DNA of 64,000 nt from Diprion similis (lineage: Eukaryota; Arthropoda; Insecta; Hymenoptera; Diprionidae). The translations under genes were made by a program, and so were the position numbers. Location of the stretch: assembly GCF_021155765.1 (NCBI RefSeq), contig NC_060108.1, positions 12,497,425 through 12,561,424 on the forward strand, written 5' to 3'. Positions 10,791 through 24,072 of this stretch are shown here, one piece after another (positions within the stretch are counted from its first letter, which is position 1; each line of letters starts with the position of its first letter). Under the pieces are notes generated by a model. That model was given only the letters and a program-made list of their open reading frames with translations, did not search any database and was not told the DNA's origin.

Positions 10791-12230
10791 TGTATATACA
10801 ATTCAAACGTATGTCGTATAATATCTAGTCTTAAGAAGAACGAAAATTCTTGATCAAACTGAAGATTTCGGCAGCGTTGGAGATCGTACAACCGGTATAT
10901 ATCGGCTCTCTGTGTATCGATCGTCTTGATACAAGGCTTGCTTGAAAGCTCTTAAAATCTATAAGCCTTTGAAACTTGTCGAATGTCGAATTTCCTCGCG
11001 AGAAGAGACGTATGTGTGCGATAATATTTTCGCTGGAGATGTTAGAACGCTTCTCATCGCGGTAAAAGATAGTGAGCGTTTATCTTTTTAATGAGCTGGG
11101 CGCGATCGACGGCAGCCAATCTTGATCGATTTTAATGTCTATATTTATGCACTAACCACATCCGAGTTGCTTTTGCAAATTTAGTTTGGACTCGAGTAGA
11201 AGATCTAATCTTGCCTTTTTTATGGATTATTAAAAAGCTTAATGCTGATTTGCAATTGGTTCGGAGTCCTTCGGATATTTCGTTCCCGAATGGTCGTTTA
11301 TCCAACTCGTTTTTTGGACATTATAATTTTTATGCAATAACTCAGGCCAGGCGATACAGCTCCTTTATTTGATTTAGATATCAGAATTCTTCTTTTGAGA
11401 ATCTATGGCAAGGATTTTTACTTTTATGTCAGACGTGTACGATCGATCAATTTTCAGAGTGTCAAAACGCCAGAAAATATATTGTAAATGCCGATAAACA
11501 GTAATTACGATCGTTAATTATTATCGATAATTATCAATCGATATTGAATAATAATTATTACCGTTTCTTTGAATCAAGTCTAAATTTGAAAGAGTGAAAA
11601 AAGACAAGAGTCTCAGTATTAATTTCATTAGAAAACATAGAAAACTTGAAATGCTCAAAAATCAAAGCGAAGAAAAGGAAAGAAAAGAAAAAATAAAAAT
11701 CATAATAAAGAAGAATGAACCGAGCCAAAATATATCGAATATTCTACACTTGATCTACATTTCAAATTTTCGCAATTTCGACTCTCTCTCTACGTAGTAA
11801 AATTGTATAAAATAGATTTATGCGTTTTAGAATATTTAATATTATTCTCTCTTATATTCTTCAACCTTTCTGCATTCCGTTCACATCTCGTTACTCCATC
11901 GTTTGAATCGTCTTCTTTTCATTTGAGTATTTGTAATTTATTCCATTGCTAGATCTGTCAAATTGCCACGAAATTCACAGCTGGCAAAACTAGTTAATAA
12001 TAAAATTCCTCACCTATTTCGATCGGTGAATACACCAGCTATAATCAAAAGTCAACTATTTCCACCATTCTGACCAAATCTGAAATCAACTTATACACGT
12101 TGCCCTCCACGTTGATTTTCTTCTTTCTCTTTTCACTTTATCTCGAATTAAATTCCGTTCATAAAGTCACGCTGGTTTATTATTACAATGAAAAAAAATT
12201 CACGGTACACGTGGTTTCGATAATTGCTTG
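10791..12230. other. Intergenic, no gene seen
   Basis: AT-rich, with no feature supported. The 3' untranslated end of gene 4 begins at the right edge. Confidence 0.5.
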
Positions 12231-12236
12231 TTTATT
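12231..12236 (-). terminator. Poly(A) signal of gene 4
   Basis: AATAAA on the minus strand, about 100 nt after the gene 4 stop codon. Confidence 0.65.
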
Positions 12237-12333
12237 ATATGAAATTCATTTTAATTATTATATTAGCAGGTTTGAACGTTTCTTTTATGAATAGCTGGAA
12301 ATCATCGTCTTCAATCAGCGGTCGTAGGATTCT

Positions 12334-14005
12334 CTAATAGTATCCTCCGAATCCTCCCTGATGTCCGTGTTGCTGGTATCCTCCGAATCCCTGGTTGTAT
12401 CCTCCGTTGTACGATCCTGATGACGGGTAGTATCCTGACTGGTATCCTCCCAATCCTGAGTTACCGCCCCATGAACCCTCCCTTCCCCATCCTGCGAGAC
12501 CACCGTTGTTGTATCCACCGTTGTTGTAGCCACCGTTGCTGTATCCACCGTTGCTGAATCCACCGCTGTATCCACTGTTGTATCCACCGCCGGCACCGCC
12601 GTATCCACCTCCGTGAGCTAAAAGAGCAAAGGTCAGACACAATCCCCTCAAACTCCGTATCCATGAAAATTCTTCTGGATTCAAGGGATGATAAATGATT
12701 TGGAATTCATTTCGTTTTGTGAATAATCGTACAATTTCAACTTTTAGACTCGTTTGGCTACGAAATGACGAATCGTTGAAGTTTAATTGAAAATATTTTC
12801 TTATATCCGCATATATTTATTAATTGCAAGTCGCCAACGAAATAATTTGTAGAAAGAATCGTCATTAATTTATTCAAATGGAAAGAAAATTCATTAAAGC
12901 TAATTGAAGATGTTCTCACTGTAATTTGTATATTAAATATAATTTTCCAAAATGCAACTGAAGAGTTCTTCTTTGCATTTGTTTTACAACTTGTACGATT
13001 GAAAAACTTAGTCTCTATACTGCAGAACAAGTACAAAAATTATTAAAAGTGTGTTACTGATGGAAAGCCTCGCACGAAGGTGAAACAGAAATTTTCATTT
13101 CATTAATTACTCAGTCTATAATGCGATGTTTTTTAGCACACTTGTGTAAATTGTGCCGGTAGAGAGTAGGAGAGCAAATAAAACTTTGAATGCTGACGAT
13201 CGTAATCGGTGAGCAAAGAGTCTTAATATTTACTCAGACGAATTGGTGCGCGAATCACGCATCACGACTAAACGAGTAGTTTATAATTATGCGATTTTTT
13301 TCTACTTATTGGTCTCACAGTCTTCAATGAAAAGGTAAACATATATTATTATTATTACTCATTATTATTATATTATTCGTTTGCGAAATGTAAGCGTCCT
13401 CGATAACCGAAATGAAAATTTTTTTCACAAGAAATCTCGTACGAAAAAAAAAAGACGATTCCCAATTTCTGTATACATTAAAACGACATCATATTCACGG
13501 TTTATTTATTTGAGCGGAAAATTAATTTCTTTCTAATGTAAACGTTGATTTTGGATTAACCTGTCGAAAAAATCTTTGGCTCAGGTTGTATGATTTTTTA
13601 ATATAACGACACGAGTTATGACGAAACATTTAAAACACAGAGAATTTTTAAATCTATACAACAGACACTAAACTAAACTATCCTACTCATCGATCGTAAA
13701 CCAAAAATCAGACTTCATTATATTACACAAATTTGAAAAATTATTATTGTTGTTGTTTGTCTTTTTTTTTTCATTCTTAAACCATCCAAAATTGAAGAAA
13801 CGTAATTTAGTCAGCAAAATAAAATATAATGAAAAATCGAAAAAAATGAACCAATTTTGACTATATCGAAAAAAGAATTTTGAAAAAAGATTTTCCTTTG
13901 AATATCAACGAAGTTTTTTATTCGAGCTTATTTCGATGTAAACTTACGGAAGGCTGAGGCGAGGGCCACGAGGGCTACGACGAGGACAATCACTGCCTTG
14001 ATCAT
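12334..14005 (-). CDS. Gene 4: secreted Gly/Tyr/Asn-rich protein
   Basis: Two exons, 14005-13948 and 12617-12334, joined across a 1330-bp intron (C|GTAAGT donor, CTTTTAG acceptor), give 113 aa. Exon 1 encodes the signal peptide MIKAVIVLVVALVALASAF, related at its MIK start to genes 1-3 and with the same phase-1 junction. The mature part starts PHGGGYGGAGGGYNSGYSG, has five GGYNNGGYSNGG-type pentapeptide repeats, a GWGREGSWGG segment, then GGYQSGYYPSSGSYNGGYNQ and a GFGGYY end. Gly/Tyr-rich sequence of this kind is common in insect cuticle and adhesive proteins (established for the composition class). The particular role is not known. Confidence 0.85.
12490..12562 (-). repeat. 15-bp coding minisatellite in gene 4
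   Basis: About five tandem 15-bp units (plus-strand ccaccgttgttgtat with small changes) that encode GGYNN / GGYSN pentapeptides. Confidence 0.8.
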
Positions 14006-14103
14006 CTTGGAATCGATTAGAGATTTGCTTCGGACGAAGGAAAGGGTTCAATCAGTAGGATCAACTGATTCGATCTGATGATTTTCAGCCAGTGGACACT
14101 GCT

Positions 14104-14110
14104 TTTTATA
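14104..14110 (-). promoter_or_regulatory. Gene 4 TATA box
   Basis: TATAAAAAGC on the minus strand, about 100 bp above the ATG. ATCATCAGATC follows downstream, nearly the same initiator as in gene 1. Confidence 0.7.
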
Positions 14111-16757
14111 GGTCCGACTCTTCCGCGCCTAGTAACGAACAAATCCCCTTCAGGTGGGCCAGAAACAGGTTGGGGTTTTACCTGTTCTATTATTCACGTT
14201 GACTCGACGTCTGACAGCTCATCCCACTTAATGATAGGAATTAATGACGCTCTTCTCTCGTCCATTTCAGATTATGTGTGTAAATGTTCTCAGCGGAATC
14301 GAAAACAAGCGCGCTCCCGGCAACTTCCATGTTATATCAAATGTCATAGACAATAAAAGAAGTCTTTAGGATTTGAAGATGCCAAAATTGTCGATATAAT
14401 TAATAAAGTACAAATTATATTATATAATTAATGTATTTTACATACATTTTTTGCTTTAACGAGTCGACAAAATCGAATCGAAATAGGACTAATGGCACAG
14501 GTCATCAAAAAAAAAAAAAGTATTATTCTCGAGTTTATATTTAAATAAATAAATTTTCATTCTATACAGCGAATATTTAGTTTATAATTTATTTTAATTA
14601 GTTTAACGAGAAGATGATAAAACATGACGTTTGGGGTTTTATTATTAATTAGATTATTTTTGAATTTGAAAAAAAAAAACGTGATTTAAATGCGGGAGTG
14701 AAATTTTTTTTAATCGTTATTTACAATAAATGTTTGAGGAAAATTGGTAATTTTTCTTAAAATCCGAAATATTGTTTTGGTTTCTACAAAAGGTAAAGTT
14801 TATGTAATAAAATATCTTTTTCTTTTATTCGTTACGTGGATGAAATCAAAATTTAACATCTAGAATTCAGACTCAAATTTCGTGTCGCCCCGTGTAAGTT
14901 GTCCAAATTCATGGTTAATCATATAAAATGGAGTCGAAGAGATTCGCATTAGAAACTTGCAGGTGTCGTTGTAAATCCGTTTACAACCAAACGACATTCT
15001 CTCATTTTCTTTTTCTTTTTCTCTTTTTTTTTTCTTTTTACAATTTTTTTACCCATCTACTGTGCAAATTTCAGAAGCTTGGCTCTTCGTAAAATTCAAG
15101 TTAAGGCGGGGCACTCAAGGCAAATGAAATTAATATTCTGATCCGATCATCGCAAATGTTACGATCCTTGGAGCAAGGCGAGCGTTTCGATTTTATCTTC
15201 TCGTTATTCTTCTCCGGTTCCATGGATCAATAAACTATAGCAGAATGAAAAATTCATAATTTTTTTTTCATAATCTTATTCGTTTACACTCTCCTCTCGT
15301 ATCATATGTGATTTTTTTTTTTTTTATTAATTCTTTCGGGAGTTATTTAACCCTTATAACATTGGTGTTACATCGGGGTCCCTGGAGACCCCGCGTAAAA
15401 AATCATTGCGTAGAAATGGAAATATCGATTGAAATAAGTTGAAAAAATTCTCAGATAATCTTTAATTATTATATCTCAAGGCAAATTAGTTAACTTTAGA
15501 AAAATGAAATTTTCTATATGAAAGAAACAAGCATTTTATTGAGAAAAAAAATTTCAACTCACTGAATTTTCAATATCTTAAGCTGAAAATTGATTGAGTA
15601 ATACTCAAGACACGAATATTAAAACAAAAAAATAAATAAAATATGGAGTCTTGTTTTATCAAGGCTGTTTTGTAAAATGGTAAAATGTAAATTTATTTAT
15701 ATATATAATATATTATTTTACTTATAACTGGAACTTGTTCCAACGAGAAAAAATCCATTTGTTCATGTTTTCTCGTCAAGCTGATATTTAAATTCAGTGT
15801 TTAAAGACACGGTTGTTATTGGTAAAAAAGAACAAGCTTCGATAAAATTTTCAAGCTTTTTTACAAATTTATAATGTCACCAAGTGAATACGTTTGTTAT
15901 TCAAGTGTGAAAAATTAATTGATATGCAAGGATTATAATATTTATTCCTATACTTGACTTTTTTTTTTCCAAGCAACGTCACAATTGGTAGAATAATCTT
16001 GTGTCCAATTATCGCGGCTAACTAATTGTAAAACAGGATAGGTAGATTAAAAACTTGAATTACGATTATGAGAAACTATCGTTTAATTACGTTCTGACCT
16101 AATTGTGAGCCGGAATAAAGTAATTTTCACCCTCGTTGCTGTGTTATTACGTCCTCGCTTTTTCCACTTTCCATTTCTCGTGAACCTTCTGTCGTTTGAC
16201 ACCTTACGAAACCGAGCCCGCAATTAAGTCACGCATAGTAATTAAGACGCTAATAAAACGCTTAATTAAATGAAATAAAAAAATATACGAATAATACATT
16301 TTATTTTGCAATCAGTGGGGAAAAATTCTAATGACAAGTGTGTGTTCCGTGATAAAATCGAAATAAAAAATAAATTGCATCGGTGTTTTGTAACCTCCTT
16401 AAATACTTTTCAACGACAAATTATACGTGTATTTTATTTTTAATTTATTACACAATATACAGTTAATTACAAATCGTAATTAGGCGGTTTCTAATCTTGC
16501 CGACATATGTTTCCCATAAACACATAATAATTGTAGATGTTTTATTATAGGCATACCAAGTTATTCCTCGTTGATATTCGTTACGATGACTAAAGTATTT
16601 CTACTGACTATGCGTGACATTTAAATTAAAGAAACCCGTGATGATCGTTAAAGTAATTTTCAATTTGCGTTAGGTAAGCAAAGACAAAAGTTTCTAGAAA
16701 AATTTCTTTACAGGGTAATTATAATTATAGCCTTATATGCATGAATATTTATCACAA
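14111..16757. other. Intergenic, no gene seen
   Basis: AT-rich with T and A runs. A possible piggyBac-like terminus lies at 15347-15395. The open frame at 14078-14356 is antisense to the gene 4 promoter and leader and is not supported. Confidence 0.5.
15347..15395 (+). mobile_element. Possible solo piggyBac-like terminus
   Basis: TTAA followed directly by CCCTTATAACATTGG, then a 7-bp stem CGGGGTC / GACCCCG with a 6-base loop. TTAA plus CCC is the known start of piggyBac-type elements. The matching other end was not found, so this may be a remnant or coincidence. Confidence 0.3.
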
Positions 16758-16965
16758 TCACCGCTCAATGCCATTAAAGTTTTGATCAGTGGCGGGATTT
16801 TTCCCGTTCAAAACATGTTTCTCAACCTTAGCTACACCGTGATCGACTCTAAGATTTCGATTCATTGTCAGTCGAGTGCCAATTTCTTCAGCAAGCTGCT
16901 CTCGCCATTTTCGAACACTGCGTATCGGCTCGCCAATGAGGATGTGTCGCTTCTCTTTCAACTCT
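16758..16965 (-). pseudogene. Coding-like fragment, unrecognised
   Basis: A GC-richer island in AT-rich DNA with a minus-strand open frame of balanced composition (words such as EKRHILIGEPIRSVRKWREQ and EKHVLNGKNPATDQNF) ending in TGA. It may begin after a CTGTATCAG acceptor near 16970. Codon use looks protein-like, unlike the neighbouring sequence. No signal peptide, upstream exon or promoter was found and no family was recognised. It could be a terminal exon, a transposon remnant or a retro-copied fragment. Confidence 0.25.
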
Positions 16966-16969
16966 GATA

Positions 16970-19900
16970 CAGCACTTCGGTAATTATACTGTGTAAATTG
17001 CAGCTCAGGTAAAGGTAGAATCTTCTAAAACCATCTTACTTTCAATTAGTGTCAAACTTAAGCAGCAATAATCAACGAAAGAAATTCTCGTAGGTTCGAA
17101 GCTTTTGACTTTTGATTAGTCACGTGGTTCTCGAAATATAAGGATTTTGCTGTCGTTAAGCAAGGTTTTGTGTGATAAGTAAAGGTATACGTTTTAAAGT
17201 AAAGTCAAAGAATCGTTATGGTTTTGTCTGAAATTACGACGGTGTGTTGAAACCTTGAATAAAAAATTATTCAAATTCGGTTTAGAAATCAGAGCTCATT
17301 TTTGTACTATTCAAATATTGAATCATATCTTTGAGAGAAATTTTTAATTTTGTTTTTGAGAAATCTTGCTCACTGACTTTAAAAACACAGTTTTGAGAAA
17401 AATGTGTTTAAGGTTTCAGAAACAGTTTACATGCAGTATGAAATTTTTTTCTTTTTTTTTCAATTTGGATCGAGTTGTCAATATTTGCCGGACTGACAAG
17501 AAATTTTCTATGTGTGTATGTATACTTAAATGTATGTACATTAAGAAAATAAAATTGAAAAGAAATTGATTTTTTGAAAAATTTAACTGTATATAACCCC
17601 TTAAGGAGACACGTCGGTAAAATTCTAAAATTTTTTCTTTTTGCTCGAAATTTTAAGTCATAATAAAGCTTCGTACGACAAATGTGTCGAAATATTATTT
17701 AAAATAATGTCAAAATGTACGGTTTTTAGAAAAATTTTTAGTTATCGGAGAAACGCAGGGAACAAAAGTTGCTATGGAAATTGAGATCCGATTAGTTACG
17801 GGCTAATTATATTAATAACTTGCAATATCAATTATACTCTTATAATATAAATAATCTTATAGTGAAATTTAAAAAAAAAACTTGATAAACTATCATTCAT
17901 TTTTACTAATACAAATTGTTTTGAATTCGATTTTTATTTATTTGCTGAATGGAAATTTTTCATTGTAGATTTGCCGCATCTACCAAAATTCACTGGAAAA
18001 CCAAAGAAGTGAAGAATAATTTTAAAAGGAAAGAAAAAGTCCGACAAAAATTTTTACGCCAATTAAACCGCGTGAGTAACGTGTCACTTGAGTTTGCAAA
18101 TGTGTTCGCAATCAATAATTCTGAATAATTTATCAATCGGCTATTAAACTTTAAGGCAGCTGCCGATTACGTAATTCCCGGTTAAGTTGAGGGCTGATAT
18201 TTGAATTTCAACTAAGCATTATCTCTTTTTGCAAACCGGTTAATTTATATCGGTAACGGAACGTTGGAAATGATCGTAAAATTACCAACGAAACGAGTAA
18301 AATTACAAGATTTAGTTTCCAGTCAAACGACGCGAAATGAAAACTTACAATATTAAAATAACATAGACATCGTACGAATTTAAATCGGCGTTCTTAATTC
18401 GTCGACTTTACGTCACGTAATCCTGGACGCAAACGATAAATTATATAGATAACTCGAATGTTTATTTATAAATTTAATATCCTGCTTGATGATTAATTAG
18501 ATTAACAGAACTCAGAAAATAATATTTAAACGAATATTAGAAGATATAGATTTGCAACAGATATTCCTGTCACTTAAACATCTTCGCATTTCTTAATAAC
18601 TTAGTTGCTATAACCCAGCTTCGTTCGAACGAGATCTTGAAAGTGATTTCCTTCCCTTCTTTCAGTGGTGATCTAAGCAAAATAATCATGCAGTATAGAT
18701 CATTGGTATAAACACACATCTGGCTTGACGATGAACGTTTTTTTTTTTTTTTTTCTTAATACGAATACATATATACCACGTATTATATTGTTTTAAAATA
18801 GTCAACACCTCCTCCCATCCGTTAATTAGCATTCTTGTATCTCAGAGGATGGGATGAATATTCATTGCGAAACGAGGAGGATGGTTGAGTAAAATTCAAG
18901 AAATAAGAACACTCGGTTCCGTAGTTAGACAAAAAAAAAACAAACAAAAAAACGATAAAAAAAAAACAACAAAAAAAAACCCGTGAATTCGCTAGAGACT
19001 CCGAAATGCAACTTCCAACAAAAATTTATCGATTAAGATGCAAATATTTTATCTTCGGGACTGTGATTAAATCTGTATTCCGTTTTTCTTGTTCTTTTTT
19101 TGTTTTTGTTGAATTATTACATCAACGCTGTTATTTTTTCTTCTTTCTTTGAATTTGAAAAAGGAAATGTCGAAAGGCTTGCACTTTCTGAAAATCTTAC
19201 GTCTTATCCATTTTGCAAATTTGCTTTTTCCTCGCCATTTTATAACCTTGTATCCTTCAGGATCAGAAGCCTTTCCGTGGTCGATGCACGTAGGATCAAC
19301 ACTGCAACGGAGTTGACGGCCTTGCAAAGAATCAGAATCAAAATCAGAATCTTTTTAAATTCTTTAGAAAAAAATTTTAATCACGTTTTTTTCATATTCA
19401 CAGACGGAGTGATTATTTTGTCACCATAACGTGACCGATGTGCGATCTTATTTACTTATTAAAACTCGATTTTGGCTCGGAAGATTTTTTTTTTTCCATT
19501 TATATATCGAAACTTTCCGCTCGTCACATATCTGAACGAAAGGAAAAAAATTTTTGTCAACATATTATTTGAAATTGCCATTTTTAACCTTCGTTTCATC
19601 TCTCTTTTTGCTATATATGGACGAAACCGGATGGACGAACTTTTTCTTATTACGGTTTATATGATCTATGTTGAAATTAAACTGAAAGAAAATTAATCGT
19701 AGGATTGTTTTTTCTACTCGACTGCTTTTCTGTCAGAATTTTAATCGTTTTTCATAATTCAAAAAAAAAAAAAAAAAAACATTTCAGTAATTTTTTAATC
19801 GATTCACTTCAAAATCATTGTAATTGTTGCGAAAAATGTTCAATTATTAATGATCAATTTGAATGTTGACACAAAAGTGTCGAAGACGTAACTATGCTGA

Positions 19901-20611
19901 TATCAAAAACAAGTTCAAATCGTTCAAAAAATTAATTTCTTAGGATCGCTTTGCTATGGAATTTAAGCGGTTTTTTAACGGTTGAAGGAATTCCAGAATC
20001 ACTTGTTAGACAATTTGCAATTAATGTATCGAAGGATTGATATGAAAGAATAAAATATTCTTATTTAACGGAAGTACTATTTATATGTATCTGTAATAAA
20101 AATGAAATCTAGGTTCAAATATTACAGAAATGCAATAATAGTTTGTCATTTCCATATTCACTTCATTCAAAGTTAATTCGAGTAAATAAGTTTCAACGAA
20201 CAAGGTCGCAAATAATTCCTTTCGAATTGGATTTTTTATAAAAAAAAAAAAATAGTCAAAAGATCAACACGACAAAATATCTTGCGGTCAGTAAAAAATT
20301 AAGTCTCAGTCATTTTTTTTATTGCCAATGAAAATAAATCAGCTGAGTATCGATTTAATACACTATAACACTATTTACAGTAACATACGAAACTGTATTA
20401 TACAAAAGTCTTTACTTTGCCGATTTTAGTTACAAAAAAATATCCAACAATTCGAGGGTATATAAAAACGGTTCAATTAATCAATACCACAATAAAATTG
20501 TTCGATGATCGATTGAAATCATTGCAAAATTATAATACATTTTTCAATAATCATACCATAATTATTATACATAATAAAACTTGAGATAAATTCAGTTGTA
20601 GATTTAATATA
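16970..20611. other. Intergenic, no gene seen
   Basis: AT-rich. A sequence near 17596 (CCCCTTAAGGAGACACGTCG) looks like a transposon edge but has no partner. The region 18930-18985 is almost pure A with scattered C and G. Open frames near 19067-19696 have no consistent gene model. Confidence 0.45.
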
Positions 20612-20617
20612 TTTATT
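20612..20617 (-). terminator. Poly(A) signal of gene 5
   Basis: AATAAA on the minus strand, about 110 nt after the gene 5 stop codon. Confidence 0.65.
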
Positions 20618-20723
20618 CAGATTTTTTTGCCAAAATTTTTCGTCAGTTATTCTAACATCAGCGTAAATTAGCTACAGTAAAATCGTCGTCGTTAAGATCA
20701 ACGGAGGCTTTTCAGATGCATCC

Positions 20724-22640
20724 TCATCCAGAAATTGAACCTGCAAACGCATTCGCAGAGGAAAAGCCATTGCTTGAAGACGCCGAAGCTCCGGCTATGG
20801 AACCACCCCATGAAGATCCAGGGTTGTAGCCGTAGCCCTGTCCGTAACCGTGACCACCGCCTCTGTTGTAGCCTCCGTTGTAGCCTCCGTTGTAGCCTCC
20901 GTTGTAGCCTCCGTAATAGCCTCCGCCACCATAGTACTTGTGCTTATGGCTCGGATCCGGAGATCGTTTAACCCTTTCGATAACTGAAAATTAAACGATA
21001 CAGATTTTTAAAAATCGAGGAGAAACTTGAAAGAGTGAGAAACGAAGCACGAAATTTTCTTTTTCTTTTTTTTTTTAGTAAATGATCGGGAAATTCGTAG
21101 GTTTGGGGGAGGAAAAAGATATTCTCATCGTTCGCGAATACTAATAATTGTAGAAATTTTTTGATAATATTTTAATGTCTTATTTGTAAAAATGTGAAAT
21201 TTACACAAACTGTTTCAGTCTGCGAGAATTAGTGTGGTTAATAAACACACTGAAACCTTATTATGAATTCAATGCGAAATTTTTTTTGACGAAGTAATTT
21301 ATACGGAAGCAGTTTTTTGCCTGTTAATTACTTTGAAGGTGATGTTTACGGTACGAGGTTTCAAAAGAAGGAAAATTTGGGAGGAAATGATCGTATAAAA
21401 TGATTTTGTACACGTGATTGGATGATTGAAAAGAGTTTGACGGGATAAAGTGGAGATCAAATTCGTCTCTGAGATTATTGATTGAGAGAAAATTGTTGGT
21501 TATAAGATTCCGAATTTCGTGTATTAATATTATTTCTCTTTATATTTTCAATACTTGATTCTACTGTATCAAATAATTTCCGAATTCATTTTTTCAAGAA
21601 CATAAGAATCTATATTTGGAAAAATAAATGTGATTACGAAAACCGATACTTAATAGTTGAGTGTAGCCTTAAAGAGTTGAATATACGACAAACTGTATTA
21701 GCTTAACGTCAGATTTTACCAAATTCAAATTTACTGTAGAGAAGGAAGTTGGACGAATTTAAAAAAAAGCACGATCCAATATGAAATAACAGACGACAAA
21801 CGCTGTTAATAATTTGTGTCCATTTGTCATAATTAAAAAAATTATATATACACAATCAGCGGTGATAAGATCTATAAAAAGATTAAAAAACCATTAATCT
21901 TCGGTCTAATGAAGATATCCCAAAAAATTCCGTAATTAAGGGGATACTGTATAGTCACTCGTTACCGACCGAGTAAAATGTCACACGTTTTAACTATCAT
22001 AAAAGCCTACAAACTACCGATGCAAAAATTCCGAAGTAAGGGCAATTCTACATGCAATTCCGGGCAAAAATATCCAAAGTTTTTTGATTCCATGATAGAA
22101 TAACGCCAGGCGATGTGTTAAATTCCTGTAATAAATTATAATTCAACACCAGGAATACATTTCGCGGCATTATTGTTCTCTAAAACAAAACTTTTCTCGA
22201 CGTAACGTATTCTTTGAGAATATAATCAAAATCAGTGACATTCAACGCGTTTGGTAAAGATTAAACCTTAATATCCAAAACGTTTAAACAGTAATATACA
22301 TTCTACGAACCGGTTTACCCGTGAATGAATTAATTCCTTGCTAGAACTCGAATCGTGTGCATAAATTTACGCGCATCTATGCAAAAGTATAGGAGAAAAA
22401 AATACATTGACCAGATGGTCAGCTGCATCGTGTTAAATATTAATTCATCCATTTTGCCAATCGACTTTATACTTCGGTGGTTATTTGCTCGTAAATTACA
22501 GCAAAGATAGAAAATCGCAATGCGCTAGTTGACAGTGCGAATAAAAAAATACATCAATATACAATATAATTACCTGGCATTGCAGCAGCCATTGTTACAA
22601 TCACTAACACCAATACAAGGAACAGCGTGTACTTCGCCAT
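20724..22640 (-). CDS. Gene 5: secreted GGYN-repeat protein
   Basis: Two exons, 22640-22574 and 20983-20724, joined across a 1590-bp intron (G|GTAATT donor, AATTTTCAG acceptor, phase 1), give 108 aa. The signal peptide is MAKYTLFLVLVLVIVTMAAA. It is followed by MPVIERVKRSPDPSHKHKYY, where RVKR is a good furin-type cleavage site, so a short propeptide may be removed. Next comes GGYN repeated about four times, a GHGYGQGYGYNPGSS stretch and a Ser/Ala tail ending SSANAFAGSISG. The AxASSSNGFSSANA tail resembles short motifs in genes 8 and 10. It is probably an extracellular structural protein (inference). Confidence 0.85.
20870..20925 (-). repeat. 12-bp coding minisatellite in gene 5
   Basis: Tandem 12-bp units (plus-strand ccgttgtagcct, the last one ccgtaatagcct) encoding GGYN tetrapeptides and a final GGYY. 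Confidence 0.8.
21957..22130. other. Intronic stretch with possible transposon edge
   Basis: Inside the gene 5 intron. The sequence TTAAGGGGATACTGTATAGT begins near 21936 and is of the kind found at ends of non-autonomous elements. No inverted partner was found. Confidence 0.2.
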
Positions 22641-22721
22641 GTTAGTAGATGCGGAAAGAGGAACAGATCTACCAGGACAAAAGTGATCTAAAGACTGCCG
22701 GCTTCATTTTAGGATCTCCAC

Positions 22722-22728
22722 TTTTATA
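22722..22728 (-). promoter_or_regulatory. Gene 5 TATA box
   Basis: TATAAAAGTGG on the minus strand, about 85 bp above the ATG. GGCAGTCTTT, a possible initiator, follows about 30 bp downstream. Confidence 0.65.
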
Positions 22729-22729
22729 C

Positions 22730-24072
22730 CAACCGAAACCTGAATCGAGATGCCAAAATATTTTGGCTAGTCGTGACGTCATTCTCTGACTGGTTAGACC
22801 GATTTTACGCGCACTTTCTGAGCTCCTGTACAAACGGTTCGATGGTCACGGAAGGTCGGAGTGATTTTCAGGGGTCGTAACTAATCGTCTGCAAAGTTTA
22901 AGTACTAATGAGCCGTTTGAATCGAAAGTCAGGAGAAGCGGAACAAACGTTTGAAAATCCTCCGATATTTGTTCCAATTAAGTTAAGATATGAACAATTT
23001 GGTAAAACGTTTTACATTATAGATACATTCAAGATGGTTTGATTCTGTTTTTTTTGTTTTTTTCTTTAGGTGATTTCTGAAGATTTCTATGGTGAAAAAA
23101 ATAAGCCTATAAGACAATAGAATCGGATCAAGTACAACAGAGTTAAAATATTTTGAACGAATTGATCAGAAAAGTCTTTTTTGAATTATGTTGATATGTT
23201 AGGTTGTGTTTTGAGAAATTGCTCACCTTCATTAGCGAAAATAACATTGAAAGAGATTTTTAACCTCTTCTGCTTACCTGTAATTCAGATGGTGCTGCCC
23301 TTTAATTCTTAAATTGTGACGCTGTGATTAAAATTTGAAGAGTCAATTTAATGTGCAGTATAAACACAGTTTTAGATCGATTGAATTAATGATGTAGGAA
23401 CGAAATTCGAGTCCTGATCTCGTTTTCTTTGAACTTCAGTTGATCGTGAAAGAAATCCTCAAATCGTAGGAATAACTTTTAAGTGATTGCAAACTATTTG
23501 AATCGATGACGTCTTAATTAATTTCATACCCAAACGTTACGCTCAGCAAACTTGTTCTTTTTGAATAAATAGTATTTTTTGATTTAGCTGAATAAATCTC
23601 GATTCATTTAAACGATACTTAAACCTTAACCGAGACAATTTCGAGAATATTCTCAACGCGAAGTCTTTTCCTCGATTTATAAAAATTCGTTTCGATTCAA
23701 TTGTTGGAATTTTGCAGTTTTTTTTTTTTTTTGCTCCTCATTTGCAGGATTTATACAATTCTCATTGTCAGTCTTTTCTTATACATGATACGGTAAGAGC
23801 TGGATAAAATATGAAATTTTATATAGATAGATAGAATTCCTCGAGATAAAAAATTATTTCTCCGTTATTCGCAACACCATAACGATCGTCAAGTATTAAA
23901 ATCCGTATAAATCCGTGCATCGAATAATCTTTTTGCAAAAAAAAAATTATTAAACCTGTTTTTCTGTCGATGGGCCGAGGTGTTATACATATCGGTAGGG
24001 TATCATAATAAATTTTTGACGGCCGGATGTCCATTAGGTATATACACACATATATATATATAGATATATGTA
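22730..24072. other. Intergenic, no gene seen
   Basis: No gene supported. Short AT dinucleotide tracts occur near 24044-24070. Confidence 0.5.

Noticed and set aside
19067-19429. Overlapping frames on both strands, one with ILILILIL before CKAVNSVA like a signal peptide
   Set aside because: The hydrophobic frame has a stop between its only nearby ATG and the Leu/Ile run, and no exon chain could be built.
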